From CAWGGS01 sp963822095 (GTDB lineage Bacteria; Desulfobacterota; Desulfobulbia; Desulfobulbales; Desulfocapsaceae), in assembly GCA_963822095.1 (NCBI GenBank), contig CAWGGS010000048.1, positions 1-64,000 on the forward strand: 64,000 nt of DNA. The letters are read 5' to 3'. The notes beneath the pieces were generated by a model that saw only the letters and a list, made by a program, of their open reading frames with translations, was not told where the DNA came from and made no database searches. Every line of letters starts with the position of its first letter. Within the stretch, counting starts at the first letter, position 1. Below are positions 27,667-36,874 of this stretch, piece by piece. The position numbers and the translations under genes are program-made.

Positions 27667-27903
27667 TGTTATATTTCCAGAAATGTATTTTTTTAAGGAT
27701 ACCAGTGGATATCCTGATTCAATTTTTCCCAACTCTTTTTGGTCAGCTGATGTCTATCTATTGTCAGATCCAACCGACAGTAATGCGAAACATGTCTGCT
27801 TAACGGCAATTGACTGCAAGCGCAAGGATTAATTATCCCAGGACGGAATTTAAGCCTCGTCCATCGTTTATCTCTTCATAGTATGCCAGCTAAACACTCC
27901 AGC

Positions 27904-28356
27904 TCAGCCAAAGGTAGCCATCAATTCAGCTTCGGCAACTAATTTTTCATCAACATGCGCCGCTCCATTCATGATCAGTATACCACGTTTATATTTTACC
28001 ACCTCGAGTGTAAATACAATCTGGTCACCGGGAATTACCGGTTTACGGAATCGTGCCTTATCTATCCCTGCAAAAAAGATAACCTTATTCCCGATATTTT
28101 CAGGGGTGGAATAATAGGCCATGATTCCACCTGTCTGGGCCATCCCCTCCAAAATCAATACACCGGGCATAACCGGTCTCCCTGGAAAATGTCCCTGAAA
28201 AAAAGGCTCGTTGATTGTTACGTTTTTTATTCCTGTGACACTTTCATTCGGTACCACCGAAAGTATTTTATCGACCATCACAAAGGGATACCGATGGGGT
28301 AATACTCGAAGAATCTCTAGTATATCTATATCTTCAGGGATAATATCGTCAGTCAT
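27904..28356 (-). CDS. fabZ: 3-hydroxyacyl-ACP dehydratase FabZ
   Basis: Dehydrates 3-hydroxyacyl-ACP in fatty acid elongation, drawing on the same substrate pool as LpxA and LpxD. The hot-dog fold shows LPHRYPFVMVDKI with the catalytic His and FFQGHFPGRPVMPGVLILEGMAQ with the catalytic acidic residue. 150 residues from the ATG at 28356, which has AAGGAGAGG upstream; an ATG 18 bases earlier is a less likely start. The lpxD-fabZ-lpxA order is standard in Gram-negative genomes. Confidence 0.95.
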   Translation of the reverse strand: MTDDIIPEDIDILEILRVLPHRYPFVMVDKILSVVPNESVTGIKNVTINEPFFQGHFPGRPVMPGVLILEGMAQTGGIMAYYSTPENIGNKVIFFAGIDKARFRKPVIPGDQIVFTLEVVKYKRGILIMNGAAHVDEKLVAEAELMATFG

Positions 28357-28484
28357 CTTTTCCTCTCCTTGCAATCCGGTTATTGTCGGCTACAAAAAAG
28401 TTTGCCAGCCGACACTCAAGCGTTGTAACTCGTTGTCTTATCGTTTTTCATGCAGCCTTTTCAGGTCTTTTACATGGTTGTCAA

Positions 28485-29522
28485 TTATTCCTCATTTATC
28501 TTCCTAATCTCTTTAATATCCTTCCTCAGTTGCTTAACATCTCTTGCCATTTCAGGAAGTTTCGCAAAAACAGCAACCGCTTTGGCCCATTGTCTTACAG
28601 GAATGGCCGGAGCCCCTCCAACCACCGCCCCTTTGGGCAGATTTTGATGTACACCTCCGCATGCTGCAACCATGACCCCGTCATCCAAATGCACATGTCC
28701 TTTTACCGAGGCCTTACCTCCCAAAACCACATTACGTCCCAGGGTTGTCGATCCGGCAAGCCCCACCTGAGCGACGATGAGTGAATTCTCTCCGATAACG
28801 ACGTTATGTGCAATCTGCGCCAGATTGTCTATTTTGGTGCCGGATTTGATCCAGGTTACGCCATAGGTCGCTCGATCAATGCAGGTGTTGGCCCCTATCT
28901 CCACATCGTCATCTATCCTGACTATGCCGACCTGGGGTCTCTTAATATGACAACCTTTTTCATCAACTGCATACCCGTAGCCATCACTTCCTATGACGAC
29001 TCCGGGATGAACGATTACCCTCTTGCCCAATCGGCAGCCATTTTCTATGGTAACATTGGCCTTCAGGATAGTATCGTCTCCTATTTCCACATCGTTGCCG
29101 ATAACAGTTCCCGCCCCGATCATGACCCTTTGGCCCAAATGTACTCGGTCGCCAATCACAACCTTGGGAGCAATGGTCACCTGATCGGGAAGGACACAAT
29201 CCTTGCCAATGTCGGCCGTGGCATGAACCCCCTCCGCAGCAAACGGTTCGGCAAGGAGATATGTATGAATTATTGCAGAAGCAAGATAAGGATCCCGCAC
29301 TCTGACCACGGTCCGCTCCGCCTTCTCTATCGATAGAGGTACCAAAACAGCCGAGGCTTTGGTGTTTAGAAGGGGTTCCAATCTGTTTGCCTTGACAAGA
29401 AAAGTCATTTCTCCTTCGCCGGCTGTCTCGATCGGGGCGAACCCATGGATTTCGATATCGCAGTCACCGACAATCTCCCCTTCCACAAGCCGGGCCAGGG
29501 TTTTCAGGTCTACTTTTCTCAT
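28485..29522 (-). CDS. lpxD: UDP-3-O-acylglucosamine N-acyltransferase LpxD
   Basis: Adds the N-linked hydroxyacyl chain to UDP-3-O-acyl-glucosamine in lipid A synthesis. 345 residues: an N-terminal uridine-binding domain (about 1-100), hexapeptide repeats (about 105-310) and a C-terminal helix. The segment GVTWIKSGTKIDNLAQIAHNVVIGENS holds the catalytic His. GAGGAGAG precedes the ATG. First gene of the lipid A cluster; the DUF1343 gene lies 90 bases upstream on the same strand. Confidence 0.95.
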   Translation of the reverse strand: MRKVDLKTLARLVEGEIVGDCDIEIHGFAPIETAGEGEMTFLVKANRLEPLLNTKASAVLVPLSIEKAERTVVRVRDPYLASAIIHTYLLAEPFAAEGVHATADIGKDCVLPDQVTIAPKVVIGDRVHLGQRVMIGAGTVIGNDVEIGDDTILKANVTIENGCRLGKRVIVHPGVVIGSDGYGYAVDEKGCHIKRPQVGIVRIDDDVEIGANTCIDRATYGVTWIKSGTKIDNLAQIAHNVVIGENSLIVAQVGLAGSTTLGRNVVLGGKASVKGHVHLDDGVMVAACGGVHQNLPKGAVVGGAPAIPVRQWAKAVAVFAKLPEMARDVKQLRKDIKEIRKINEE

Positions 29523-29613
29523 GATTCTCTCCTCAACAACTCCGTTTGTATATCAAGAGGTCGACGGTGTTGCAACACATTCCATCTTCCGCTTTACAGT
29601 AGTGGCAATCAGC

Positions 29614-30786
29614 TTATTCTTTATAGAGAAAATATTTTCCCCTCTTCCGATCAAAAACCTTTAAATCCTCCTCCCACTGGCTCTCAATATCGAGTATTGA
29701 CACCTGCTCCTCCAGCTGTCGCCGGACCTTTTTAGAACCGAGAATCAAGTCCATCGGCAACCGCTCATACTCGTACTCATATGGTGGGTCTTTATACTGA
29801 AAGTCGTCAGGGTAAAGGTTCAGGACAGCTTGCAAAAGGGCAATGCTCGTCCGATACGGGAGGAAGGATTTTGCATTGGTAACATGTATTTGAAAGCCCG
29901 TACAGGAATGGCCGGCCCATTTTCCTGAAGTCGGCTCAAAAATCAAGGGACGGAAAGAACACCCCGGCAGCGGAGTGTCGGAGAGGAAATCCCTTATCGG
30001 TCCATGCTCCCAAAACGGGGCTCCAACCAGTTCGAAAGGCAATGTTGTTCCTCTTCCCTCCGATACATTTGTCCCTTCCCAGATCACCTGTCCGGGATAG
30101 ACAAGCGCCGTTTCGGGGGTTGGCATATTCGGCGAGGGAAAAACCCAGGGAAGACCTGTCTCTCTAAACAGCATCGAGCGTCGCCATCCCTGCATCGGCA
30201 ATACCTTTACCTCGGCTCCAATCTGAAACTCCTCGTTGATATAAAGTGCCAATTCGCCAAAGGTTAATCCATGGCGCATGGGGAGTGGGTAAAGCCCGAC
30301 GAAAGAACGACAACCATCGTCAAGAAGGTTTCCCTCAACACGATCTCCTCCCAATGGGTTCGGCCGATCCAGGATAACTACCTGTTTTCCCAATGCCGCA
30401 GCTGCTTCCATACAGTAGGCCATGGTATAAAAAAAGGTATATACCCGGGTACCCACATCAACGAGATCGATGAGTAAGACATCAAAGTGATCGAACATCG
30501 CCTTGTCTGGGCGTCTGCTCTCGCCATAAAGGCTGAATAGAGGCAAACCGGTCGTGGGATCGATTCCATGACCGGACTCGATCATATTATCCTGTTTTTC
30601 GGAAAAAAAACCATGCTGGGGAGAAAACAGGCAGGTAAGATTTTTTCCCAGTTTCTGCCGGATACAATCCTTTCCGTGCTGAAAGCAATCATCCGTCGAG
30701 GCCTGATTTGCCAGCAGACCGACCCGCTTACCGGCTACATAATCGGGGATCTCTTTTAAAAAACATGCCAAACCGGTTTGTATCAT
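29614..30786 (-). CDS. DUF1343 protein, NamZ-like exo-beta-N-acetylmuramidase family
   Basis: A 390-residue protein of the DUF1343 family, some members of which (NamZ) release N-acetylmuramic acid from peptidoglycan fragments. Family segments visible are RVGLLANQAS near residue 22, FSPQHGFF near residue 58, DLVDVGTRVYTFFYTM, LDRPNPLGG and WEGTNVSEGRGTTLPFE. No signal peptide is evident, so the protein may be cytoplasmic and recycle imported muropeptides. The start at 30786 has GGGAAAG upstream. It stands just upstream of lpxD and may be cotranscribed. Confidence 0.88.
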   Translation of the reverse strand: MIQTGLACFLKEIPDYVAGKRVGLLANQASTDDCFQHGKDCIRQKLGKNLTCLFSPQHGFFSEKQDNMIESGHGIDPTTGLPLFSLYGESRRPDKAMFDHFDVLLIDLVDVGTRVYTFFYTMAYCMEAAAALGKQVVILDRPNPLGGDRVEGNLLDDGCRSFVGLYPLPMRHGLTFGELALYINEEFQIGAEVKVLPMQGWRRSMLFRETGLPWVFPSPNMPTPETALVYPGQVIWEGTNVSEGRGTTLPFELVGAPFWEHGPIRDFLSDTPLPGCSFRPLIFEPTSGKWAGHSCTGFQIHVTNAKSFLPYRTSIALLQAVLNLYPDDFQYKDPPYEYEYERLPMDLILGSKKVRRQLEEQVSILDIESQWEEDLKVFDRKRGKYFLYKE

Positions 30787-31222
30787 TGTTCTTTCCCATG
30801 GAATCAAGGTTCATATCTCCGGCACTTTAATCCAGTTAAACCGTAAAGCCAAGGAACAATTCAACAAACGTATTCGCCAAAAACCAGGAAAAATGAAGCT
30901 GCGCCGGCGATGCAGTAACAGACCGAGAAATTAGGTTAAATAGGATTTACTCTATGTTGATAACCATCTCCACCATATCATCTTTTTGGTCAATGGGAAT
31001 ATGTCCAAAACCATATTTATATCCAAAGGTTATCATTCAATGATTATCCTTCATGATTGCCATCCACAAGATTTTGGCTCCTGTCTCTTTTACCACAGAG
31101 AGACAGCACTCCCTCATGATGGAATCCCCCTCCCCTGCCATTGGTCCCCTATCATTAAGGAGGCAGTACCGCACTTTCCAGATCTGCAAACCTGTTCAAT
31201 TGGACATCGCCGACAATAACTA
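30787..31222. other. Intergenic region left of MITE copy D
   Basis: Sequence between the DUF1343 gene (minus strand) and MITE copy D. Open frames are short with no recognisable composition. Promoter elements for the DUF1343/lpx transcript should be here; I could not fix one. Confidence 0.3.
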
Positions 31223-31507
31223 CGAAAAATGGTTCATCCGATTGAAGCGTACTTTTGTACATCTGAAAAAAAACAATCCGGCAGAGGGCAGCGCTTTCGG
31301 ACGCTACTCTGCGGCCTCATCGACGGTACACCACGGCTGACGGAGGCCGTTCCTAGCCTGCTGTCAGGTGCGGACGTCCTGTCCACACCCCTCTGGGCCT
31401 TGTGTGGAATACCTTCGGGCCTCCGCGAGGCGTCCTTCAGAGACGCCCTCTGCCTCCCGCGTTATAGGTATAGATACGTACTCTCAATCCGGAAGAACCC
31501 GAAAAAT
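31223..31507. mobile_element. MITE family 1, copy D with perfect 8-bp target duplication
   Basis: Element 31231-31499 (269 bp) runs from GGTTCATCCGATTGAAGCG to CCGGAAGAACC, with CGAAAAAT on both sides (31223-31230, 31500-31507). The core CCACGGCTGACGGAGGCC is the inverse of the core in copy A. The right half contains two inverted GC-rich stems (GAGGCGTCCTTCAGAGACGCCCTC). It carries no gene. This is one of the longest copies and, with copy A, defines the full-length form. Confidence 0.82.
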
Positions 31508-31625
31508 TTCGGATATGGATTTTTTACGGCATCATTATTTGTTAAGAAAACAATAAGGACGTATAATAAAAAGATAAGAGACTATTTATGCCACGAAAAG
31601 ATCACATCTCCACTACGAGGTAACA

Positions 31626-32591
31626 ATGTCGCAACCATTATCCTCATCCACGGCCCAACCCCTATTCCTGCAAATACAATCAGCTGTTAAAAAAGGGGAC
31701 TTTAAACACGCAGAGGCCTTACGAGAGAAATTGATGGCCGATAATCCCATGGCTTTAAATGAAATCATTCAGTCGGCGGAATTGATTGACGCTGCCAAGG
31801 CAGAGGGTATAGACAAAGATCATCTCCTGGTCTGGAACAAGCTCTATGAAACGTTGAGCGTAGAGGAAAAAAACTGCCTGTTTTACAGTTTAAAAAATGC
31901 TGTTATTCCAAAGGGGAAAATTATTTTGTCCCTGGGCGGATTCAATACCAGACTCTTTTTTATCGAACGGGGTGAAGTTACGATCTACCTCCCAAAAGGG
32001 GAAAAAAACACGGTTCTTGCCAGACTCGGACGTGGGGAAATCTTTGGGGAGTACACCTTTACCAACATCTCTCTTTGCTCCGCAACAGTCGTCAGCCAAA
32101 CGGAGGTTCAGGTAAGGTATCTGGAAAGCACAACAACAGATGACTGGGACACGGTCCAACCAGGTCTTCAGGATAAACTAGTGGATTTCTGTATTAAATA
32201 CGGACGTGTTGATGAAATAGTTACCCGAAAAAAACAGGAAAAAAGAACCTATACACGCTATCTGGTCGAAGGCCGGGTCACAGCAACACTGCTGGATAAG
32301 GATGGGCGTAAAACGACTCAATCTTTCCGCGGTGCACTTTCAGACCTCTCCGTTGCCGGGACCTGCTTCCTGATAAAATGCTCCAAAAAATCAACTGCCC
32401 GGGCTCTGCTTGCCCGCCATCTTGCCTTGGATTTTTCTTTCAAACCGGACGACCCTAAAACTGCTTTTTCGAACACAGGTAAGGTGGTTGGGGTGTCTTT
32501 CCACCTCTATAACGACTATAGCGTCCATGTTCATTTTACCAATTATCTGAAGGAAAAATATCTCCAGCAAATCAACCTTGAAAGACCTTGA
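31626..32591 (+). CDS. Cyclic-nucleotide-binding-like and PilZ domain protein
   Basis: A 321-residue cytoplasmic protein. Residues 80-185 form a CNMP/CRP-type beta-roll (SLGGFNTRLFFIERGEVTIYL and LGRGEIFGEYTFTN). Residues 205-315 form a PilZ domain, with basic KRTYTRYLVEGRV and DLSVAGTCFL matching the RxxxR and D/NxSxxG c-di-GMP-binding motifs, though the arginine spacing is imperfect. It probably couples two nucleotide signals, or uses the roll only as a fold. No DNA-binding domain is present. It lies alone between MITE copy D and the sigma-54 promoter region. Confidence 0.83.
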   Translation: MSQPLSSSTAQPLFLQIQSAVKKGDFKHAEALREKLMADNPMALNEIIQSAELIDAAKAEGIDKDHLLVWNKLYETLSVEEKNCLFYSLKNAVIPKGKIILSLGGFNTRLFFIERGEVTIYLPKGEKNTVLARLGRGEIFGEYTFTNISLCSATVVSQTEVQVRYLESTTTDDWDTVQPGLQDKLVDFCIKYGRVDEIVTRKKQEKRTYTRYLVEGRVTATLLDKDGRKTTQSFRGALSDLSVAGTCFLIKCSKKSTARALLARHLALDFSFKPDDPKTAFSNTGKVVGVSFHLYNDYSVHVHFTNYLKEKYLQQINLERP

Positions 32592-33145
32592 AAAGCTGTC
32601 CAAGAAATTGCTTCTACTTATCCTTTCGATTTCCTAACATGTCTCCCTTTCTGTTCTCAGGCCCTTCGAATTGCTTATTTTGCCGGCGGACCATTGGATC
32701 GATGGCTACTGCGGGCAACCTTTGAAACAAGTGGTTCCAAAGGTTTTCTTTACGGTTGTCCTTGAAAGTATCGCTGCAATGTGCAGGAAATAGGGAGGGA
32801 ATGTGAAAATGAATTAAAGTGCGGTTATTTGTAATCAAAAAGAACTTTGCTTGCGACGCAAAATTTCGCACATCATGGGTCGGCTTTGGCAACACCAATA
32901 TTCTTCCATGATATCGATCCAGGTGTCTAAAAATCATCCATATCGGTTGTATCAATAAATACGGTGAACGCCTAAATTTTAGACATCTTGCCTCTGTCTT
33001 TTCACCTCTGGTTACGGAACTATGGATGATTCAATTTTCGTTCTCAACAAGCACACAAGCGTAACATACTGCATTTAACAATTAATTTAGACGAAACATA
33101 AACGAAGTACTCCTCCCGACCATTATACAGATTTTTGAGCAAAAT
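32592..33145. other. Intergenic region upstream of the copper-cytochrome operon
   Basis: About 550 bases before the sigma-54 promoter. An open frame on the minus strand (32614-32955) has no protein-like pattern. Enhancer sites for a sigma-54 activator would be expected here, typically 80-200 bases upstream of the promoter; I could not pick out a clear palindrome. Confidence 0.35.
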
Positions 33146-33161
33146 TGGCACGGGTCATGCA
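33146..33161 (+). promoter_or_regulatory. Sigma-54 promoter of the copper-cytochrome operon
   Basis: TGGCACGGGTCATGCA matches the -24/-12 consensus TGGCACG-N4-TTGCA at all but one position, with exact GG to GC spacing. It lies 159 bases before the first gene of the operon. Three further sites of the same form occur nearby. Confidence 0.8.
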
Positions 33162-33319
33162 ATCCAAAAGCAAAGAAGAATTAGCCGAGTCAACATTTCT
33201 TTGGCACTCATGTCAAAATGTTTACGACGGAGCCATGTTTTTCAGATCTATCCCTATCAATGGGATCTTGCCTTGACAAAAATACTTTGTGAAGGACAAA
33301 CGCCAGAGGAGATTGCACT

Positions 33320-33688
33320 ATGCAGCAGGAAACAGCATCAATCAAACGATTGTCGAGGATTACTGCCGTCGCCGCGGCCTTGATTATTTTGGGCTCGGCA
33401 TCGAGTCTTTGGGCTTGTGGTTACGGCTCCCAGGGAGGGGCGGACTATGTCCCTCAAGAACGAAACCCGCAGCAACAGCAGACCACCGTTAAAGGGCAAC
33501 CTATCAGTTCCGACCAGGCCAAGGATATCGTCAGCCGGTATATTAAACCAGTCAATCCTCAGCTGGCTGTTTCAACACCCAATGACGCCGGTCCTTATTT
33601 CGAGGTCGACCTTATCGGCAAGAATGGAGAAATCGTCCAGGTGATAGGTGTTGATAAATTTTCCGGGCGTATCCAGGTGCTGAACTAA
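33320..33688 (+). CDS. Small exported protein with PepSY-like C-terminus
   Basis: A 122-residue protein. A signal peptide or membrane anchor (residues 12-32) ends SLWAC, which might be a lipobox. A Gln/Pro-rich linker follows (QERNPQQQQ). Residues 60-122 read ISSDQAKDIVSRYIKP...YFEVDLIGKNGEIVQVIGVDKFSGRIQVLN, like a PepSY domain, a fold often found with metal and redox systems. First gene of the sigma-54-controlled operon; GGAG stands about ten bases before the ATG. Confidence 0.7.
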   Translation: MQQETASIKRLSRITAVAAALIILGSASSLWACGYGSQGGADYVPQERNPQQQQTTVKGQPISSDQAKDIVSRYIKPVNPQLAVSTPNDAGPYFEVDLIGKNGEIVQVIGVDKFSGRIQVLN

Positions 33689-33754
33689 AACAGAGTCAGG
33701 TTTTTCTTCACTTGGGTGTGTCTTTTTCATAAAACCTTAGATGGAGGCTTGATC

Positions 33755-33829
33755 ATGAAACGTTATAGACTGCCGCGGACCGCTCATTGTAAGGGCGGTT
33801 GCAGTATCTTGTCCCGGGCAAGACATTAA
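33755..33829 (+). CDS. Possible 24-residue peptide
   Basis: A short ORF behind a strong Shine-Dalgarno GGAGG with seven-base spacing. The peptide begins MKRYRLPRTAH and contains CKGGC, a pair of cysteines that could bind copper. It lies in the gap between the PepSY-like and CuA genes. It is too short to judge by composition, so it may be a leader peptide, a small copper-binding peptide or chance. Confidence 0.35.
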   Translation: MKRYRLPRTAHCKGGCSILSRARH

Positions 33830-33919
33830 AAGGCCCTGAAATATCCAGATCTTTGCCGGATCTCTCCGGCAAAGGTTCTGCCGTTATTACGTCCTTATGG
33901 ACACAAAAGGTTTTTGACC

Positions 33920-34384
33920 ATGCAGCAGACAACCAGAGATCGCCTCCTTTTTCTCTTGATTTTCGTCATTATTGTCGGTCTCCCTTGGGCCGTTCGGGAC
34001 TATAATCACCACCGGATAAATCGCCTTATGCCGTCCCATGGTCGATTTTTCATCCTGAGTGGTTCAGCTGATGAGGGCTGGAGCATCGGCCCGGTCTCTG
34101 CCTGGCAACGCCTGTTGGATCAGATTACCCATCGTTCTGCAACACCGGCCGTCATTACGGTCAAGAAAGGGGATACCGTCGTTCTTCAGCTCGTAAGCTC
34201 CGATGTCGTCCATGGCTTTAGCCTGAAAGGCTATGGTATTTTCGTAAATGATGGAATACAGCCCGGCAAACCCGTTATCGTCAAATTCGTCGCCGACCGC
34301 ATCGGGAATTTTGTCTTTTCCTGCAATGCCATCTGCGGCAAGGATCATGAAAAGATGAAAGGCATCCTCCGGGTTAGAGCCTGA
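33920..34384 (+). CDS. Membrane-anchored CuA-domain (COX2-like) protein
   Basis: A 154-residue protein with an N-terminal membrane anchor (residues 8-26) and a periplasmic cupredoxin domain. It shows the full CuA ligand set of cytochrome oxidase subunit II and N2O reductase: His98 in DVVHGFS, then C135-x3-C139-x3-H143-x2-M146 in CNAICGKDHEKM. The oxidase glutamate of CSEIC is replaced by Ala. No catalytic oxidase subunit is present nearby, so it is a stand-alone electron carrier or copper-loading protein. ATG at 33920 is preferred over TTG at 33914. Confidence 0.85.
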   Translation: MQQTTRDRLLFLLIFVIIVGLPWAVRDYNHHRINRLMPSHGRFFILSGSADEGWSIGPVSAWQRLLDQITHRSATPAVITVKKGDTVVLQLVSSDVVHGFSLKGYGIFVNDGIQPGKPVIVKFVADRIGNFVFSCNAICGKDHEKMKGILRVRA

Positions 34385-34410
34385 AAATTTAACGATAAGG
34401 ATTATCTCCG

Positions 34411-36087
34411 ATGGTACAGACCTTATTCAGGGTGCTTGGCATTTTTCTGGTCTGCTTTACAATAGGTTTTAACAGCGGTTTTGCAGCCTCTTTGAAGCCG
34501 GATACCACTTCCGGTGTTCAGCTTCACGGAACGGTTGAATCCGATTACGGCCCGGTCAATAATGCCCGGGTCCGTATCCGAGGCAGCAAAGATTTTTCCT
34601 TGAGCGACAGTCAGGGCCGCTATGTGCTCAAACCTTCGCACAGAGAGTCGTCACTTATCATCACTGCCGGCAAGGAGGACTGGTTCAATAACGGTTATCG
34701 TTTTCCGGTAGCAAACGAACTCGAGCCCATTAAGCTCTACCCGGTGCCCCGGGAAGACAACCCAAACTATCGATTCATCTCACCCCAGCAATGCGCCCAA
34801 TGTCACAACACGTTGGCCCGTTACTGGGACCAATCGAAGATGGCCCACACCACCTCGAATCCCAAGGTCGTTCAGATGTATAACGGCTCCTCAATGCTGG
34901 GTGTCACTGCCAATCCTGGATTTCAGCTGGACAAACCTGCGGAGGTGGGCAAATGCGCCGTCTGTCACGCCCCATCAGCTGCGGTGAGTACCTGGGCCAG
35001 TAAAGATCTGAACGAGATCCTGCGCACCCGGCAGACCGAATGGGACGGGGTCAGCTGCGAATATTGTCATAAGATCGACAAAGTCATCCGTGACGACAGC
35101 TCCCCCAGCAGGATGAAACCACTGCTGAGAAGATCCAGGCCGCGCCAAGGCAACTCCATCCTGGTCTTCGGCCCCTATGACGATGTAGTCAACCAGTTCA
35201 TGGCTGCCTCCTATGCCCCGGTTCAGAGTGAGAGTGTCTTCTGCGCCACCTGCCACGGACATTTTGAGACTACCGCCGACAGAAAGCCCTGGGATCACAC
35301 CAAGGTCTATACCGATGCGCAATGGCAGGGTTTCGACCTTAAAGGAAATACAGACCTGCCCATCCAAACCACCTATCAGGAGTGGCGACTGTGGCAGAAC
35401 GGGCTTGCCAAAGACAGCGGTGACCGCGGCAAGAGCTGCCAGTCCTGCCATATGAGTTGGCGCAAAGATATGTTGCCCTATGATGAGTACGTGGTCGACG
35501 GCCGAGCCCGTAGCATGGCGGGTGTCAAGCGCGACCCGTCCACCATCACTCCGCATCTGTTCGAGGGCAGCACCGAGACCCAGTTGAAGACCGCGCTTTC
35601 CGTGGATATCAAGGCAGAGACCAAGGATAAGGTCCTCAGTGTTCAGGTCCATGTGACCAACATCGGCGCCGGCCACTGGGTGCCCACCGGGGAAACCATG
35701 CGCTCAATCATGTTGGTGGTCAAGGCAACCGATTCCAAGGGGGGCACCCTGCAAATGATCGACGGGCCGAAACTTCCCGATTGGACAGGGAAAGGCCCGG
35801 TGGACAAAGGCAATTATAACGGTCTGCCGGGAACGGTTTTCGCCAGAGTTCTGCGCGATGCTAAAAATAACCTAAATGTGCCGTTCTGGAAGGCGGTGGC
35901 CGTCGACTCTGATACCCGGATCCCACCCAAGAGCACGGTAACCGAGGTCTTCCATTTTGCCCTGCAGGATCCCAAAGACGAGCCGTCGGTTGAGGCACAT
36001 CTTATTTACCGTCCGACCTTCAAGGCCTGGGCTCTAGCCAAAGGATGGCCAGACAGGGATATCGAGATGACCAGCGCCTCCTGGTAA
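34411..36087 (+). CDS. Pentahaem cytochrome c with N-terminal carboxypeptidase-regulatory-like domain
   Basis: A 558-residue exported protein with a signal peptide (1-26). Residues 35-110 form a beta-sandwich like the carboxypeptidase regulatory domain (HGTVESDYGPVNNARVRIRGS). Five CxxCH haem motifs follow: CAQCH at 128, CAVCH at 182, CEYCH at 216, CATCH at 278 and CQSCH at 343. The C-terminal 180 residues have no haem motif and resemble an Ig-like or cytochrome c554-type cap (HVTNIGAGHWVPTGETMRS). It probably shuttles electrons to or from the CuA proteins in the periplasm. It begins 26 bases after the CuA gene. Confidence 0.9.
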   Translation: MVQTLFRVLGIFLVCFTIGFNSGFAASLKPDTTSGVQLHGTVESDYGPVNNARVRIRGSKDFSLSDSQGRYVLKPSHRESSLIITAGKEDWFNNGYRFPVANELEPIKLYPVPREDNPNYRFISPQQCAQCHNTLARYWDQSKMAHTTSNPKVVQMYNGSSMLGVTANPGFQLDKPAEVGKCAVCHAPSAAVSTWASKDLNEILRTRQTEWDGVSCEYCHKIDKVIRDDSSPSRMKPLLRRSRPRQGNSILVFGPYDDVVNQFMAASYAPVQSESVFCATCHGHFETTADRKPWDHTKVYTDAQWQGFDLKGNTDLPIQTTYQEWRLWQNGLAKDSGDRGKSCQSCHMSWRKDMLPYDEYVVDGRARSMAGVKRDPSTITPHLFEGSTETQLKTALSVDIKAETKDKVLSVQVHVTNIGAGHWVPTGETMRSIMLVVKATDSKGGTLQMIDGPKLPDWTGKGPVDKGNYNGLPGTVFARVLRDAKNNLNVPFWKAVAVDSDTRIPPKSTVTEVFHFALQDPKDEPSVEAHLIYRPTFKAWALAKGWPDRDIEMTSASW

Positions 36088-36192
36088 TCATCCCGGGGGA
36101 CTGCATCAATTCGGGAATTGAGATTCCTCACGTTTGTATAAAAATCATTTCTATCCCCGACAAGACTTAAGACAGCATAAAGGAATATAAAA

Positions 36193-36867
36193 TTGAAATC
36201 ACGAAGATATTTATTAACATTCTGTGCTCTTGCAACAACCATCTTTCTCTTTACAACTCATCAGGTGCAGGCCGGAACCATCAGCGGTCAGGTCCATGTC
36301 CAGGGCCTGCCATCGCCTGCAGGCATCATGGTCTATGTGGAAAAAGGCCCCATACCATCTGGAGATTTCAGCAATGGTCATTTCGTCATGGACCAGAACA
36401 ATCTGACATTCCTGCCGCATATCCTGGTAATACCAGTGGGAAGCACCGTTGCTTTCCCCAATAACGACAAGGTCAACCACAATGTCTTTTCTCTGTCAGA
36501 AACCAAAAAGTTCAATCTCGGCAGCTACGGACCGGGGGAGAGCAAAAGCGTTGTCTTCGACAAGCCGGGCATCGTAGAGCTGCGTTGTGATATTCATGCC
36601 GAGATGATCGCCTATATCATGGTCCTGAAAACCCCCTATGCTGCGGTGACCGATGCCCACGGCCGGTTCCAGATACCGGATCCTGCGTGGGCCAAATCCG
36701 CCGGTCTGTCGGCTCTGCCTGCGCTTGCCGCCGGCACATACACCGTTAAAATCTGGCACGAAAAGCTGCGACCGGTCAAGAAAGAAGTCACAGTACCGGC
36801 CAAGGGAACGACAATACTTGAGCTCAAAGCCCAGCGAGGCCCGGCCGGAAGTGTCCTCTATAAGTGA
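36193..36867 (+). CDS. Exported plastocyanin-like cupredoxin
   Basis: A 224-residue protein beginning with a signal peptide (ending VQAG near 28). The cupredoxin domain has type-1-like ligands His96 in KVNHNVF and C132, H135, M138 in RCDIHAEM. Residues 150-215 form a second beta-domain (YAAVTDAHGRFQIPD...TYTVKIWHEKLRP) like a carboxypeptidase-regulatory or methylamine-utilisation-associated module. The start is TTG at 36193, with AAAGGAA upstream. The short spacing to the next gene and the same strand put it in the copper-cytochrome operon. Confidence 0.82.
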   Translation: MKSRRYLLTFCALATTIFLFTTHQVQAGTISGQVHVQGLPSPAGIMVYVEKGPIPSGDFSNGHFVMDQNNLTFLPHILVIPVGSTVAFPNNDKVNHNVFSLSETKKFNLGSYGPGESKSVVFDKPGIVELRCDIHAEMIAYIMVLKTPYAAVTDAHGRFQIPDPAWAKSAGLSALPALAAGTYTVKIWHEKLRPVKKEVTVPAKGTTILELKAQRGPAGSVLYK

Positions 36868-36874
36868 GAGAGGT

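Noticed and set aside
32614..32955. Minus-strand open frame of 113 codons
   Set aside because: No domain, no ribosome-binding site and atypical composition; it lies in the probable regulatory region of the sigma-54 operon.
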